Positions 16,798 to 25,750 of a stretch of DNA of 64,000 nucleotides are shown here, piece by piece. A program made the translations under genes and the position numbers. Source of the stretch: Streptomyces sp. WZ-12 (lineage in GTDB: Bacteria; Actinomycetota; Actinomycetes; Streptomycetales; Streptomycetaceae); assembly GCF_028898845.1 (NCBI RefSeq), contig NZ_CP118575.1:186001-250000 (forward strand), read 5' to 3'. Below the pieces are notes generated by a model that was not told the DNA's origin, did no database searches, and saw only the letters and a program-made list of their open reading frames with translations. The first letter of the stretch is position 1. Each line of letters begins with the position of its first letter.

Positions 16798-18630
16798 GTG
16801 ATAAAAGAAGTGGATAACGCGTTACAAGTCATCGTGGATACCGAAATAGGTGAGGGGCAATTTGTCATTAAGTTTGATGCCCCCACTCGGGAAAAGGTTG
16901 CCGAGTGGGGCGGGGCCCATGCCGTCGACCTGTTCCTCTATGAAATCCACGAAGACCGAGCCAAGCGCTCCTGCGGCAGGATCTCCGTATACCAGAAGAA
17001 CGGAGAGGCCCCCACACTGGAAAACCTGGGCCCTGAGTACAAAATTGGGGAATATGAGGCACCGCGCTTCTTCGCCCTCACGTACATGCTCACGGTCTGG
17101 ACTGGAACTCCGATGGACGAACACCAAGTGCTCGGGCAATTGACTGCGCGCTTCGCCCATGAACAGACACTCCTATTGCCCTCTTTGGAAAGCATCCCCA
17201 TCCTCAAACTGCTCGGCGTCACTGCCTCGCTGGAAATTTCTGAGCTGCCGCAGGATCGGATCTTTACGGACCTGTGGCCCGCTATCGGTAATACCCACAC
17301 CCCGTTCGTCAGTCTGACCGTGACGCTTCCCTTGGTGTGGTTCGATGCGCCAGCGATCGAGTATCGTGTCGACAAGGTGACTGTGAGATTTCCCGACGAA
17401 GTGCCAAACGCCGCCCCGTCGATCACTGAGCCGCCCGCAGGCAACACCGGGCGCAGGCCTCAGATCAAAGGAACCTGTGTGGCCGGTGCGACCGTGACCG
17501 TGGCAACGACCAACGGAACGATCACCCCCGCCACCGTCACTCCCGGCGGCACCGCCACCACCTGGACACTCCCGAACCTCACCGATGACCTGGCAATCGG
17601 CAGACACGAGCTGACCGCCACCCAGACCGTCCCCGGCAGCGCCCCCTCCCCGGCCTCCACCCCCCTCACCATCACTGTGGTCGCTACACCTGCCCGCCTC
17701 GTCGTCTGGGGCGAGGGCGCGGACCAACTCACCACCGGGGCCCCTACAGAGCAGGGCTTCACCCAGGTCGCCTGCGCCGGAGCCGGCGGCGTCAACTATC
17801 CTCTGGTGGCGGTGGCGATTGACAAGGACGGCAAACTGCGCGTCTGGGGACAGAACGCGGCTCAGCTCTCCGAGGCTCCTACAGAGGAGGGCTTCACCCA
17901 AGTCGCCTGCACCGGCTACGGCCGCGCCGGCACTCTGGTGGCGGTGGCGATTGACAAGGACGGCAAACTGCGCGTCTGGGGACAGAACGCGGCTCAGCTC
18001 TCCGAGGCTCCTACAGAGGAGGGCTTCACCCAAGTCGCCTGCACCGGCTACGGCGTCGTCAACTATCCTCTGGTGGCGGTGGCGATTGACAAGGACGGCA
18101 AACTGCGCGTCTGGGGACAGAACGCGGCTCAGCTCTCCGAGGCTCCTACAGAGGAGGGCTTCACCCAAGTCGCCTGCACCGGCTTGGGCGGCGCCGACTC
18201 TCCTCTGGTGGCGGTGGCGATTGACAAGGACGGCAAACTGCGCGTCTGGGGACAGAACGCGGCTCAGCTCTCCGAGGCTCCTACAGAGGAGGGCTTCACC
18301 CAAGTCGCCTGCACCGGCTCCGGCCGCGCCGACTCTCCTCTGGTGGCGGTGGCGATTGACAAGGACGGCAAACTGCGCGTCTGGGGACAGAACGCGGCTC
18401 AGCTCTCCGAGGCTCCTACAGAGGAGGGCTTCACCCAAGTCGCCTGCACCGGCTCCGGCCGCGCCGACTCTCCTCTGGTGGCGGTGGCGATTGACAAGGA
18501 CGGCAAACTGCGCGTCTGGGGACAGAACGCGGCTCAGCTCCCCGAGGCTCCTACAGAGGAGGGCTTCACCCAAGTCGCCTGCACCGGCTCCGGCGGGGCC
18601 GACTCTCCTCTGGTGGCGGTGGCCCTTTAG
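16798..18630 (+). CDS. DUF4255 cap protein fused to Ig-like domain and RCC1-like propeller
   Basis: The protein has 610 residues from GTG 16798. Residues 1-205 match the DUF4255 (Pvc16/Afp16 N-terminal) family: VIVDTEIG, then VDLFLYEIHED and VWFDAPAIEYRVDKVTV. That family caps or terminates the distal end of eCIS tubes. Residues ~206-297 are an Ig-like linker (GTCVAGATVTV). Residues ~299-610 are seven RCC1-type blades of 44-46 residues, each reading VWGQNAAQL..APTEEGFTQVACTG then a short variable tip and LVAVAIDKDGK. The last blade ends LVAVAL at the stop, which closes a seven-blade ring exactly. Usual DUF4255 caps lack such a propeller as far as I know. Confidence 0.88.
   Translation: MIKEVDNALQVIVDTEIGEGQFVIKFDAPTREKVAEWGGAHAVDLFLYEIHEDRAKRSCGRISVYQKNGEAPTLENLGPEYKIGEYEAPRFFALTYMLTVWTGTPMDEHQVLGQLTARFAHEQTLLLPSLESIPILKLLGVTASLEISELPQDRIFTDLWPAIGNTHTPFVSLTVTLPLVWFDAPAIEYRVDKVTVRFPDEVPNAAPSITEPPAGNTGRRPQIKGTCVAGATVTVATTNGTITPATVTPGGTATTWTLPNLTDDLAIGRHELTATQTVPGSAPSPASTPLTITVVATPARLVVWGEGADQLTTGAPTEQGFTQVACAGAGGVNYPLVAVAIDKDGKLRVWGQNAAQLSEAPTEEGFTQVACTGYGRAGTLVAVAIDKDGKLRVWGQNAAQLSEAPTEEGFTQVACTGYGVVNYPLVAVAIDKDGKLRVWGQNAAQLSEAPTEEGFTQVACTGLGGADSPLVAVAIDKDGKLRVWGQNAAQLSEAPTEEGFTQVACTGSGRADSPLVAVAIDKDGKLRVWGQNAAQLSEAPTEEGFTQVACTGSGRADSPLVAVAIDKDGKLRVWGQNAAQLPEAPTEEGFTQVACTGSGGADSPLVAVAL
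17701..18630 (+). repeat. Seven near-identical propeller repeats (132/135 bp)
   Basis: The phrase encoding RVWGQN recurs at 17841, 17973, 18108, 18243, 18378 and 18513, spaced 132 then 135 bp. Blades 2-7 are almost identical in DNA apart from the codons of the loop after CTG (encoding YGRAGT, YGVVNYP, LGGADSP, SGRADSP twice, SGGADSP). Variation is concentrated in one loop per blade, on the same face of the propeller. Confidence 0.95.
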
Positions 18631-18729
18631 TAGGGTCGGGGACTGGCGCGGTGGCTTCCGCTCCGTTTCCAGCCCCCGCCGCTTCAAACCGTACGTGCGG
18701 TTCTCCCGCATACGGCTTTCCGACATCGT
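18631..18729 (-). mobile_element. Group II intron remnant, 3' portion
   Basis: On the minus strand this carries the hairpin AGCCGTATGCGG...CCGCACGTACGGTTT that follows the maturase gene in bacterial group II introns. It continues, across the IS21 insertion, the maturase tail at 21344-21572. Intron domains beyond about 18640 are not recognisable and the cap gene ends at 18630, so the intron is truncated. Confidence 0.7.
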
Positions 18730-18811
18730 GTGAACGATCTTGATATTCCTCAGCCCCGCGATCACATAATTCCGCAGGTCCTCGCCGGGTTCTTGTCTAT
18801 CTGATCGAGGG

Positions 18812-19552
18812 TCAGTCTGTCTTCTTCGTGGCTCCTCCTCGGGGGCGTTTGTTGGGCCGGTAGCTCGGGCCGTTCATGATCACCTGGTGGCTGGTGTTGA
18901 TGAGCCGGTCGAGTAGGGACTCCGCGACGACGGGGTTCGGGAAGAGCGGATACCAGTCACTCGGCGCCCTGTTACTCGTCAGGATCAGCGACCGCCCTTG
19001 CCGCTCGGAAACCAGCTCGTAGAGGTCGTCGGCCTGCGTCGCGGTGAGCTGACGCATCGCGAAGTCGTCGAGGATGAGCACGTCGGGCCGGATGAACTCG
19101 CGCATGCGCTTGTCCCAGGTGCGGTCCGCGAGGACCCGGCTGGTCTTGGCGAAGCGGACGTTCGCGCCCTGCCGGATCGCGAGGTGACCAAGTGCCTGAG
19201 CGACGTGCGTCTTCCCGACGCCAACGGGTCCGAACAAAATTACGGACTCGCCGGTGTGGAGCCAGCGCAGGGCGGCGAGGTCGCGGATCTGGGCCGCGGG
19301 CAGCTTCGATGAAGCCGCGAAGTCGAACTCCTCAAGTGTAACGGCCTGCTCGAACTTTGCTCGGTGCAGGCGCCGTTGGAGCGCGACGGTCTCGCGGCGG
19401 GTGATCTCGTCCTGGCAAAGGGTCTGCAGAAACTCCAGGTGCCCGAGCTCGCCGCCGTGGGCCTGGGCGAGGCGGGCGTCGAGGGTTTCGAGCATGCCCG
19501 ACAGCTTCAGCGCCCGCAGCGCGTCCCGCAGGGCGGTGTCCATGATGCTCAT
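18812..19552 (-). CDS. istB: IstB-like ATPase of IS21 element
   Basis: The protein has 246 residues with Walker A GPVGVGKT and Walker B VLILDDF, then SNRAPSDWYPLFP as in IstB transposition helper ATPases. It follows istA with a one-base gap. Between RVLAD and RTWDKR it seems about seven residues shorter than close relatives I recall (usually LAGGHAD there), which would fit slippage between GCGGAC repeats; whether it still works is unclear. Confidence 0.93.
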   Translation of the reverse strand: MSIMDTALRDALRALKLSGMLETLDARLAQAHGGELGHLEFLQTLCQDEITRRETVALQRRLHRAKFEQAVTLEEFDFAASSKLPAAQIRDLAALRWLHTGESVILFGPVGVGKTHVAQALGHLAIRQGANVRFAKTSRVLADRTWDKRMREFIRPDVLILDDFAMRQLTATQADDLYELVSERQGRSLILTSNRAPSDWYPLFPNPVVAESLLDRLINTSHQVIMNGPSYRPNKRPRGGATKKTD

Positions 19553-19553
19553 C

Positions 19554-21170
19554 TCAGGCCACCTCTCCCGCGTCGCCGTGACCCTGGTCGCCGCGGTCGC
19601 CGTTCGCGGTGCCGGGGGTCATGTCGGCCGCGAAGAGCCGCTTCGGCCCGTGCAGGAACGCGGCGGCCCCGCCGTCGCCGGTGGACTCGGGCTGCGGGTC
19701 GCTCTCGGTGCCGGCGATCAGGATGCCCTTGACGGTCCGGTAGGACGGATCGCCCACCGTGATGGCCTTCGCGCAGGCCGCCTCCAGTCGCTCGCTCCCG
19801 TACTTCTCCTTCAGGCCGAGCACTCCCTGGGCGGCGCGGAGCCGGTAGAGCGCATTGATCTCCAGCAGCTCGGCGATCAACTCGGCGCAGGACGGGCCGA
19901 CTTGGGCTGCCTGCTTGCGGCACCAGACCGGGGTGCGCATATGGAAAGCGATCTTCTCGGGCGGGTAGTCGTTCTGGCCGGTGCGCTTGCCCTGCTCCAG
20001 CGCGGCGTGCGTCTTGACGAGCTGGCCGTCGTCGAAGACCTGCACCATCGTGGCGGTGGAGCGGACGTCGACCTTCTTGCCGATCAGCTTCCAGGGCACC
20101 GAGTAGAGGGTGCGGCCGACCTTGATGTGGATGTCCGGGCCGACGGTCGCCGTCGACCAGCGGGCCAGCACGAACGCGCTCGGCGGCAACGGCTGCAGCA
20201 CCGGCTTCTCGACTGCCTCGAACACCGACAGTGGTGCGGCCCCGCCCAGCGGGCGGCACTGCCGCTGCCCCGCGACGTTCGTGCACCACTCGATCGCGGC
20301 GGCCTGCATCTGGTCGATAGAGGTGAATTCCCGCCCCCTCCACCACGAATCACGTATATAGGGCATAGGTCGCTCCACCCTCGGCTTGTCCTTGGGTCTC
20401 AATGCCCTCGCTGGGTCCACCAACGTGCCGTAATGCGCGGCGAGTTCGGCATAAGACCGGTTGATCTTCGGGTCGTAGAGGTCCGGCTTCTCGACGCCGG
20501 TCTTCAAGTTGTCCGGCACCAGCCGCAGCGGCGTGCCGCCGAAGAACTTGAACGCTTCGACGTGGGCCTCGCTCCAGGCGTGCTGGTCCAGGTGAAGGAC
20601 GGGACGCACGAACATGTGCCGGGAGGCGGCCAGGACCATGACGAACGCCCAGATCCGGTGCCGCTTGCCCGAGCGCGGATTGATCCACTGCCCGAGGAAA
20701 CCGTAGTCGATCTGGGCCTCCGAGCCCGGCTCGACCTCGTCCCGCAACACGGTGACCTGCGAGCGGCGCGATTCCTCGGGCAGCGTCGCCTTGACCCAGC
20801 GGCGCAACGAGGCGACCGACACGTTCAACTCGTGCTCGTCGCGCAGGCGTTGGTGGATCGTCGAGACGGTCACCGTCCCGAGCAGTCCCTCGATGTAGTC
20901 GCGGTGCTTGTCGATCTCGGGCCAGGTGATCTGCCGCAGCCGCTTGTCCGCGAGCTTGGGGAACCAGCCCTTGATCAGCTCGGCCCAGTCCTTCTCGGTC
21001 ATGGGCGGCCCGCCGGGGGTTATCCCGGCGGCCACCGCCGGCGCCAGGTACTTCCCGATCGTCTTGCGGTCCACGCCGAGCGAGGCGGCCACCTCGCTTC
21101 GCGAGCGGCCCGCGTACCAGTGGACGTAGATCTCCGTGATGTCGACCACGCTGAACGTTCTCCTTGCCAT
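19554..21170 (-). CDS. istA: IstA transposase of IS21 element
   Basis: The protein has 538 residues. The N-terminal helix-turn-helix (RSEVAASLGVDRKTIGKYL) is followed by an rve-type DDE core: D in AQIDYGFLGQW, D in LVPDNLKT, E in KPRVER. A C-terminal IstA domain binds the transposon ends. Intact, with normal length. Together with istB it should mediate cut-and-paste or circle-based IS21 movement. Confidence 0.95.
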   Translation of the reverse strand: MARRTFSVVDITEIYVHWYAGRSRSEVAASLGVDRKTIGKYLAPAVAAGITPGGPPMTEKDWAELIKGWFPKLADKRLRQITWPEIDKHRDYIEGLLGTVTVSTIHQRLRDEHELNVSVASLRRWVKATLPEESRRSQVTVLRDEVEPGSEAQIDYGFLGQWINPRSGKRHRIWAFVMVLAASRHMFVRPVLHLDQHAWSEAHVEAFKFFGGTPLRLVPDNLKTGVEKPDLYDPKINRSYAELAAHYGTLVDPARALRPKDKPRVERPMPYIRDSWWRGREFTSIDQMQAAAIEWCTNVAGQRQCRPLGGAAPLSVFEAVEKPVLQPLPPSAFVLARWSTATVGPDIHIKVGRTLYSVPWKLIGKKVDVRSTATMVQVFDDGQLVKTHAALEQGKRTGQNDYPPEKIAFHMRTPVWCRKQAAQVGPSCAELIAELLEINALYRLRAAQGVLGLKEKYGSERLEAACAKAITVGDPSYRTVKGILIAGTESDPQPESTGDGGAAAFLHGPKRLFAADMTPGTANGDRGDQGHGDAGEVA

Positions 21171-21343
21171 CTGGCGCCACCTTCGACCGCGTACTTGATC
21201 GAAGGAAGCGTCCGCCTTCAGACGGCGAGGACCCTGTGACCGCGATCACGATCCCCATGGGGAATTCCGTGATCGCGGGGCTGGGAATTATGTGACGCAC
21301 GGGGCGTCTGAGGTGCGGAATTTCGTGATCGCCCACACATCGT

Positions 21344-21572
21344 TCACCGACTGGCATGCGCCGTCGCCCTGCGTACGGTTCCGGTAAGGCGGTAGACCCG
21401 GAGCCGTGTGATCCACCCGTAGGTGAAACGGGTGGTTCCAGTTCCGACCCCGCAGGCCGTGTTTTCGGCTGGCGAGGATCGCCAGCCGTTCGTGGACGTA
21501 GCCGTCGACCGCGTTGAACTTCCGCCCGGAGTTCCCGTTGCGGAAGTACGCTCCCCAGCCCCGCAGCACAGG
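21344..21572 (-). pseudogene. Group II intron maturase, C-terminal remnant
   Basis: The minus strand encodes RGWGAYFRNGNSGRKFNAVDGYV and RKHGLRGRNWN, the maturase/X-domain end of group II intron reverse transcriptases. After a frameshift, the next frame gives FTYGWITRLRVYRLTGTV and ends at a TGA just before the IS21 insertion. The upstream RT domain is missing, cut off by an IS3-A copy at 21573. Confidence 0.82.
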
Positions 21573-21641
21573 TGAGGTTCCCCCGAGATGCGGAGGATGG
21601 TGACAGAGGGTCAGATGGTTCTCATGAGAGGAACATCGACC

Positions 21642-21950
21642 ATGGCTGCCCCCAGGAAGTCCTCGCTGGAGTTGCGCGAGCGTGCGGTGCGGATGTACCG
21701 GACCTCCGACCCGAAGCCCCAGATCAAGCGACTGGCTATCGAGCTCGGCGTGCATCCCGAGGCCCTGCGCGGCTGGATCCGGCAGGCCGAGGCCGATGCC
21801 GGCGAGCGGGACGACCGGCTGGCCAGCGACGAACGCGTCGAACTCGCCGCGCTTCGCAAGGAGAACGCCCAGCTCAAGCGCGCGAACGAAGTTCTGCGGA
21901 CGGCCTCGGCTTTTTTCGCGGCGCAACTCGACCCGACCCGGCCCAGGTGA
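21642..21950 (+). CDS. IS3-A copy 1 OrfA
   Basis: A 102-residue helix-turn-helix protein with a leucine-zipper tail (MAAPRKSSLELRERAVRMY, then LAALRKENAQLKRANEVL). Near its end TTTTTTC is a -1 slippery site; slipping there joins it to OrfB to give the OrfAB transposase. The stop overlaps an OrfB GTG (GTGA). Confidence 0.93.
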   Translation: MAAPRKSSLELRERAVRMYRTSDPKPQIKRLAIELGVHPEALRGWIRQAEADAGERDDRLASDERVELAALRKENAQLKRANEVLRTASAFFAAQLDPTRPR

Positions 21951-22864
21951 CGGGGCTCCTCGACGAGCACCCTGACCTGGGAGTCGAGTGCGTCCTGCGG
22001 GAACTGCACATCGCCTCCTCCACCTACTACCGCTGGCGCCGCGCCGAGAAGCAGCCGTGCGAGCGGCGGCGTCGCGACGTCGAGCTGACCGAGCGGATCA
22101 AGGAGATCCACACCGAGTCCGGCGGGATCTACGGGTCTCCGCGCGTGCATGCCGTGCTGAAACGCGAGGGCACACGCGTGGGCCGCAAGCGGGTCGAGCG
22201 CCTGATGCGCGAGGCCGACCTGGCGGGCATCAGCCCGCGCCGCACAGGCTTCACGCGCCGGGATCCGAAGGCCACACTCGCCCCGGACCTGGTCAACCGG
22301 GACTTCACCGCACCGGCGCCGAACCGGCTGTGGGTCACCGACCTGACGATGATCTCGACCGGCGAGGGCCCGCTGTGGCTGTCGGCGATCCGGGACGCGT
22401 TCTCCCGCCCGGTGGTGGCCTGGGAGACCTCCGCCCGCGCGGACGCCGACCTGGTCCTGACCACGCTGGAGTACGCCCTCGCGTCCCGCGAGGTCGAGCC
22501 CGGCAAGCTCATCCACCATGCCGACCACGGCTGTCAGTACACATCCATCAAGCTCACAACTCGCCTGCTGCGGGCAGGAGTTGACCCGTCCATGGGCTCC
22601 GTCGGGGACAGCCACGACAACGCCCTCGCGGAGAACCTGTGGATGCTGATCAAGACCGAGTGCGTGCGCGGCCGCGTCTTCGCCACACGTGCCGAGGCGA
22701 ACCTCGCGCTCTTCGAGTACACAGACGGCTTCTATAACTCCCCCCGCACCCAGGAACGACTCGGCTTCCTCAGCCCGATCGAATTCGAGGAGAAGTACTA
22801 CGCCGAGCAGGCAACGGCCGAACGAGCGAACCTGAAACCCCGTCAACCCCTCCTGACCAGCTGA
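21947..22864 (+). CDS. IS3-A copy 1 OrfB transposase domain
   Basis: 305 residues with the rve DDE core: D in WVTDLTMI, D in HHADHGCQY, E in DNALAE. Compared with copies 2 and 3 it has two proline substitutions (FSRPVV for FSRRVV, and DPSMGS for DASMGS) which might weaken it. Normally made as OrfAB by -1 frameshifting. Confidence 0.93.
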   Translation: MTGLLDEHPDLGVECVLRELHIASSTYYRWRRAEKQPCERRRRDVELTERIKEIHTESGGIYGSPRVHAVLKREGTRVGRKRVERLMREADLAGISPRRTGFTRRDPKATLAPDLVNRDFTAPAPNRLWVTDLTMISTGEGPLWLSAIRDAFSRPVVAWETSARADADLVLTTLEYALASREVEPGKLIHHADHGCQYTSIKLTTRLLRAGVDPSMGSVGDSHDNALAENLWMLIKTECVRGRVFATRAEANLALFEYTDGFYNSPRTQERLGFLSPIEFEEKYYAEQATAERANLKPRQPLLTS

Positions 22865-22895
22865 TCAGCGCCTCCCGAACGACGGGGGAACCTCA

Positions 22896-23265
22896 ACCCG
22901 GCGCAGGCCGTTGACCAGGGAGTGCAGTGCGGGGAGTTGTCGTGTTCGACGCGCTCCATCCAGGCGGGGAGTTCGCTGCCGGTCAGGTCCCGCATCATCG
23001 TTGCGAAGTCGCGGACGTGCTGGGTGGCCGCGTCCAGTTCGGGACAGCCCGCACTGATCTCCTTGAGCGCGAGGGCGTCCTCATCCGGGAGGCTGCCGGG
23101 GTTCGTCATGATCCATCGGATGATGCGGCGGGGCCGCGGAGCCACACAGGGTGCTGCCGGTGCGGCGGTGGAGGATTTGAAGCGGCGGAGGTAGCGCCGG
23201 GTGGTCTGGATGCTGCCTTGAGCCCTTTCCATCTGTACGGCCTGTGGGTGAGGCGGCGAGAGCAT
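22896..23265 (-). pseudogene. ISL3-family transposase fragment (ISL3-B)
   Basis: The minus strand encodes about 100 residues typical of the C-terminal half of ISL3 transposases (RRIIRWIMTNPGSLPDEDALALKEI and LDAATQHVRDFATMMRD). The frame slips once near 22940 (an apparent one-base deletion), after which PALHSLVNGLRR runs into the IS3-A end. Truncated by IS3-A copy 1. Confidence 0.75.
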
Positions 23266-23410
23266 GTTGACCGTGGCGTGACGAACGGGGCATCCCGCTG
23301 GTTTGCCAAGTCGCCAAACACAGCCTCACCTGCGGAGATGCCCCGTGTTCCGGGAGCACGACCCGGAATCGCGACCAGGTGAGGTTCCCCCGTCGTTCGG
23401 GAGGCGCTGA

Positions 23411-24328
23411 TCAGCTGGTCAGGAGGGGTTGACGGGGTTTCAGGTTCGCTCGTTCGGCCGTTGCCTGCTCGGCGTAGTACTTCTCCTCGAATTCGATCGG
23501 GCTGGGGAAGCCGAGTCGTTCCTGGGTGCGGGGGGAGTTATAGAAGCCGTCTGTGTACTCGAAGAGCGCGAGGTTCGCCTCGGCACGTGTGGCGAAGACG
23601 CGGCCGCGCACGCACTCGGTCTTGATCAGCATCCACAGGTTCTCCGCGAGGGCGTTGTCGTGGCTGTCCCCGACGGAGCCCATGGACGCGTCAACTCCTG
23701 CCCGCAGCAGGCGAGTTGTGAGCTTGATGGATGTGTACTGACAGCCGTGGTCGGCATGGTGGATGAGCTTGCCGGGCTCGACCTCGCGGGACGCGAGGGC
23801 GTACTCCAGCGTGGTCAGGACCAGGTCGGCGTCCGCGCGGGCGGAGGTCTCCCAGGCCACCACCCGGCGGGAGAACGCGTCCCGGATCGCCGACAGCCAC
23901 AGCGGGCCCTCGCCGGTCGAGATCATCGTCAGGTCGGTGACCCACAGCCGGTTCGGCGCCGGTGCGGTGAAGTCCCGGTTGACCAGGTCCGGGGCGAGTG
24001 TGGCCTTCGGATCCCGGCGCGTGAAGCCTGTGCGGCGCGGGCTGATGCCCGCCAGGTCGGCCTCGCGCATCAGGCGCTCGACCCGCTTGCGGCCCACGCG
24101 TGTGCCCTCGCGTTTCAGCACGGCATGCACGCGCGGAGAGCCGTAGATCCCGCCGGACTCGGTGTGGATCTCCTTGATCCGCTCGGTCAGCTCGACGTCG
24201 CGACGCCGCCGCTCGCACGGCTGCTTCTCGGCGCGGCGCCAGCGGTAGTAGGTGGAGGAGGCGATGTGCAGTTCCCGCAGGACGCACTCGACTCCCAGGT
24301 CAGGGTGCTCGTCGAGGAGCCCCGTCAC
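23411..24328 (-). CDS. IS3-A copy 2 OrfB transposase domain
   Basis: 305 residues with a complete DDE core; it differs from copy 1 by FSRRVV and DASMGS. A GTGA overlap joins it to OrfA and the TTTTTTC slip site is preserved. It ends LGFPSPIEF where others have LGFLSP. Confidence 0.93.
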   Translation of the reverse strand: MTGLLDEHPDLGVECVLRELHIASSTYYRWRRAEKQPCERRRRDVELTERIKEIHTESGGIYGSPRVHAVLKREGTRVGRKRVERLMREADLAGISPRRTGFTRRDPKATLAPDLVNRDFTAPAPNRLWVTDLTMISTGEGPLWLSAIRDAFSRRVVAWETSARADADLVLTTLEYALASREVEPGKLIHHADHGCQYTSIKLTTRLLRAGVDASMGSVGDSHDNALAENLWMLIKTECVRGRVFATRAEANLALFEYTDGFYNSPRTQERLGFPSPIEFEEKYYAEQATAERANLKPRQPLLTS

Positions 24329-24633
24329 CTGGGCCGGGTCGGGTCGAGTTGCGCCGCGAAAAAAGCCGAGGCCGTCCGCAGAACTTCGTTCGCGCGCTTG
24401 AGCTGGGCGTTCTCCTTGCGAAGCGCGGCGAGTTCGACGCGTTCGTCGCTGGTCAGCCGGTCGTCCCGCTCGCCGGCATCGGCCTCGGCCTGCCGGATCC
24501 AGCCGCGCAGGGCCTCGGGATGCACGCCGAGCTCGATAGCCAGTCGCTTGATCTGGGGCTTCGGGTCGGAGGTCCGGTACATCCGCACCGCACGCTCGCG
24601 CAACTCCACCGAGTACTTCCTGGGGGCAGCCAT
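24325..24633 (-). CDS. IS3-A copy 2 OrfA
   Basis: 102 residues, helix-turn-helix plus zipper, nearly identical to the copy 1 product (starts MAAPRKYSVEL). It provides DNA recognition and fuses to OrfB by -1 frameshifting. Confidence 0.93.
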   Translation of the reverse strand: MAAPRKYSVELRERAVRMYRTSDPKPQIKRLAIELGVHPEALRGWIRQAEADAGERDDRLTSDERVELAALRKENAQLKRANEVLRTASAFFAAQLDPTRPR

Positions 24634-24702
24634 GGTCGATGTTCCTCTCATGAGAACCATCTGACCCTCTGTCACCATCCTCCGCATCTCGGGGGAACCT
24701 CA

Positions 24703-25286
24703 CACCGGGCACCGGTCCGCGACCTGCACCGCGTCAGGCAGGGCACGCCGGATCGCGTCAGCATAGGTTGCCGAGCCGTCACGGCACACGATCTCGATGC
24801 CCGGATGCTCGCTCAGCCACGCCTGTAGGGTGTCGGCCGTGCGACCGGGCAGCACGTCGATCCGCTCGTGAGTCTCGGCGTCGATGATCACGGTGGCATA
24901 GCGATGCCGCCGGCGCAGAGCGAAATCGTCGTCGCCGATCACGCGGGGCAGCCGCCCGGCGGATAACGGGATCCGCAGCAGGGCGCGCAGGGCCGTGTGA
25001 CGCGACAGGCTCACCGCCAATATCGCCAGCAACCGTGTCCCCGCCCGGCCCGCAACTCCTTGACCACTGCCTTGACTTGCCTGGTCAGGCGGGTCGTACG
25101 CCGCTGGTACCGGTCCAGGACGCCGGGCACCTGTTCACGGAAGGTGTGGCGGCAGCCGCGCGTGGGACACACCAGGCGCCGCACCCGCACGCGGACCACT
25201 ACCCGTCGTCCATCGACCGGCACGTCCACGACTGTCCGCCAGTGATAGCCGTGTACGCGTTCCGACGGGGCCCCGCAGGGGTGTGA
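24703..25286 (-). pseudogene. ISL3-family transposase, N-terminal half (ISL3-A)
   Basis: The minus strand encodes HGYHWRTVVDVPVDGRRV, a zinc-finger-like region (CPTRGCRHTF) and, after a one-base deletion near 25040, SLSRHTALRALLRIPL and IGDDDFALRRRHRYATVIID with the catalytic DD region, ending ADRCPV at the IS3-A copy 2 border. Joining this to 40080 without the IS3-A and one GTG copy gives ADRCPVWHNLCEAAL in frame, as in intact ISL3 transposases. The 5' end is also lost. Confidence 0.85.
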
Positions 25287-25750
25287 CCCAGATACGCGTC
25301 AAAGGGGCAACGGGTTGATCTTGAAGCCTCGACAGGTATTCGGGGTCACGCTGTGACGTCGGCGTTCTCGGTGAGGATGCGGTACACGGTGGCCACCGAG
25401 GGGTGTTCGCCCTTGTTCTTGCCTGAGGTGATGACGAGCTTGCGGGCGATCTCGGGGACGGGTACGCCGTTTGCCCGCAGGCTGCGGGCGTAGGCGGCCA
25501 TGTCATCGTCGACCACTTTGGGGCGTCCGCCGTGCCGGCCGCGCTCGCGGGCGGACGCCTGGCCCTCCAGGGATTTCTCCCGGATGTACTCGCGTTCGGA
25601 CTCGGCCATGCCGGCGAAGAACGCGAACAGGGCGGCGCCGTGCCCGGACGGGTTGTACACCCCCTGCAACGGTCCGGTGAGGAGTTCGAGCTGGATGTCG
25701 TGGTGGCGCAGGTCCTCGGCGATGGTCAGGAGTTCGGCGGCGTTGCGGCC

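Larger units (their letters stand above)
365..18630. other. eCIS (phage-tail-like contractile injection system) gene cluster
   Basis: Sheath, inner tube, baseplate chaperone, second tube, LysM hub, VgrG-like spike, gp25 wedge, two J-like wedges, tail protein I and AAA+ ATPase lie head to tail on the minus strand, and a DUF4255 cap gene diverges on the plus strand. This content and order match streptomycete eCIS loci. No terminase, capsid, portal or lysis gene is present, so it is not a prophage tail region. Many neighbours overlap by 1-8 bases, consistent with one operon read from about 16.5 kb down to 0.4 kb. Confidence 0.93.
18730..21336 (-). mobile_element. Complete IS21-family element inserted in a group II intron
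   Basis: The 2607-bp element is bounded by direct repeats ACATCGT at 18723-18729 and 21337-21343. The two ends share GTGnnCGATCnnGAnATTCC as inverted repeats, and further internal copies of GCGATCAC occur near both ends, typical of IS21 transposase binding sites. It carries istA and istB in tandem. Confidence 0.88.
21573..22895 (+). mobile_element. IS3-A copy 1 (IS3 family, 1323 bp)
   Basis: The ends are TGAGGTTCCCCCG and its complement CGGGGGAACCTCA. Copies 2 (23380) and 3 (38757) have the same length. No matching target duplication flanks this copy, which suggests recombination or deletion after insertion. Confidence 0.93.
23380..24702 (-). mobile_element. IS3-A copy 2
   Basis: 1323 bp with the same TGAGGTTCCC ends as copy 1, in the opposite orientation. 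Its outer (24702) end abuts the N-terminal half of an ISL3 transposase gene whose other half abuts copy 3. This makes copy 2 one of the two recombination partners for the proposed 14-kb inversion. Confidence 0.93.

Noticed and set aside
365..18630. Prophage or T6SS
   Set aside because: There are no head, terminase, portal, lysis or integration genes, and no TssJLM membrane complex; sheath-tube-VgrG-gp25-AAA+ with DUF4255 fits eCIS.
17173..18765. 530-codon minus-strand frame opposite the cap gene
   Set aside because: It owes its length to the 132/135-bp repeats being multiples of three; the plus frame encodes clear DUF4255 and RCC1 motifs.
21573..24702. Composite transposon formed by IS3-A copies 1 and 2
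   Set aside because: Between them is only a 484-bp ISL3 fragment with no cargo, and no outer target duplication is seen.
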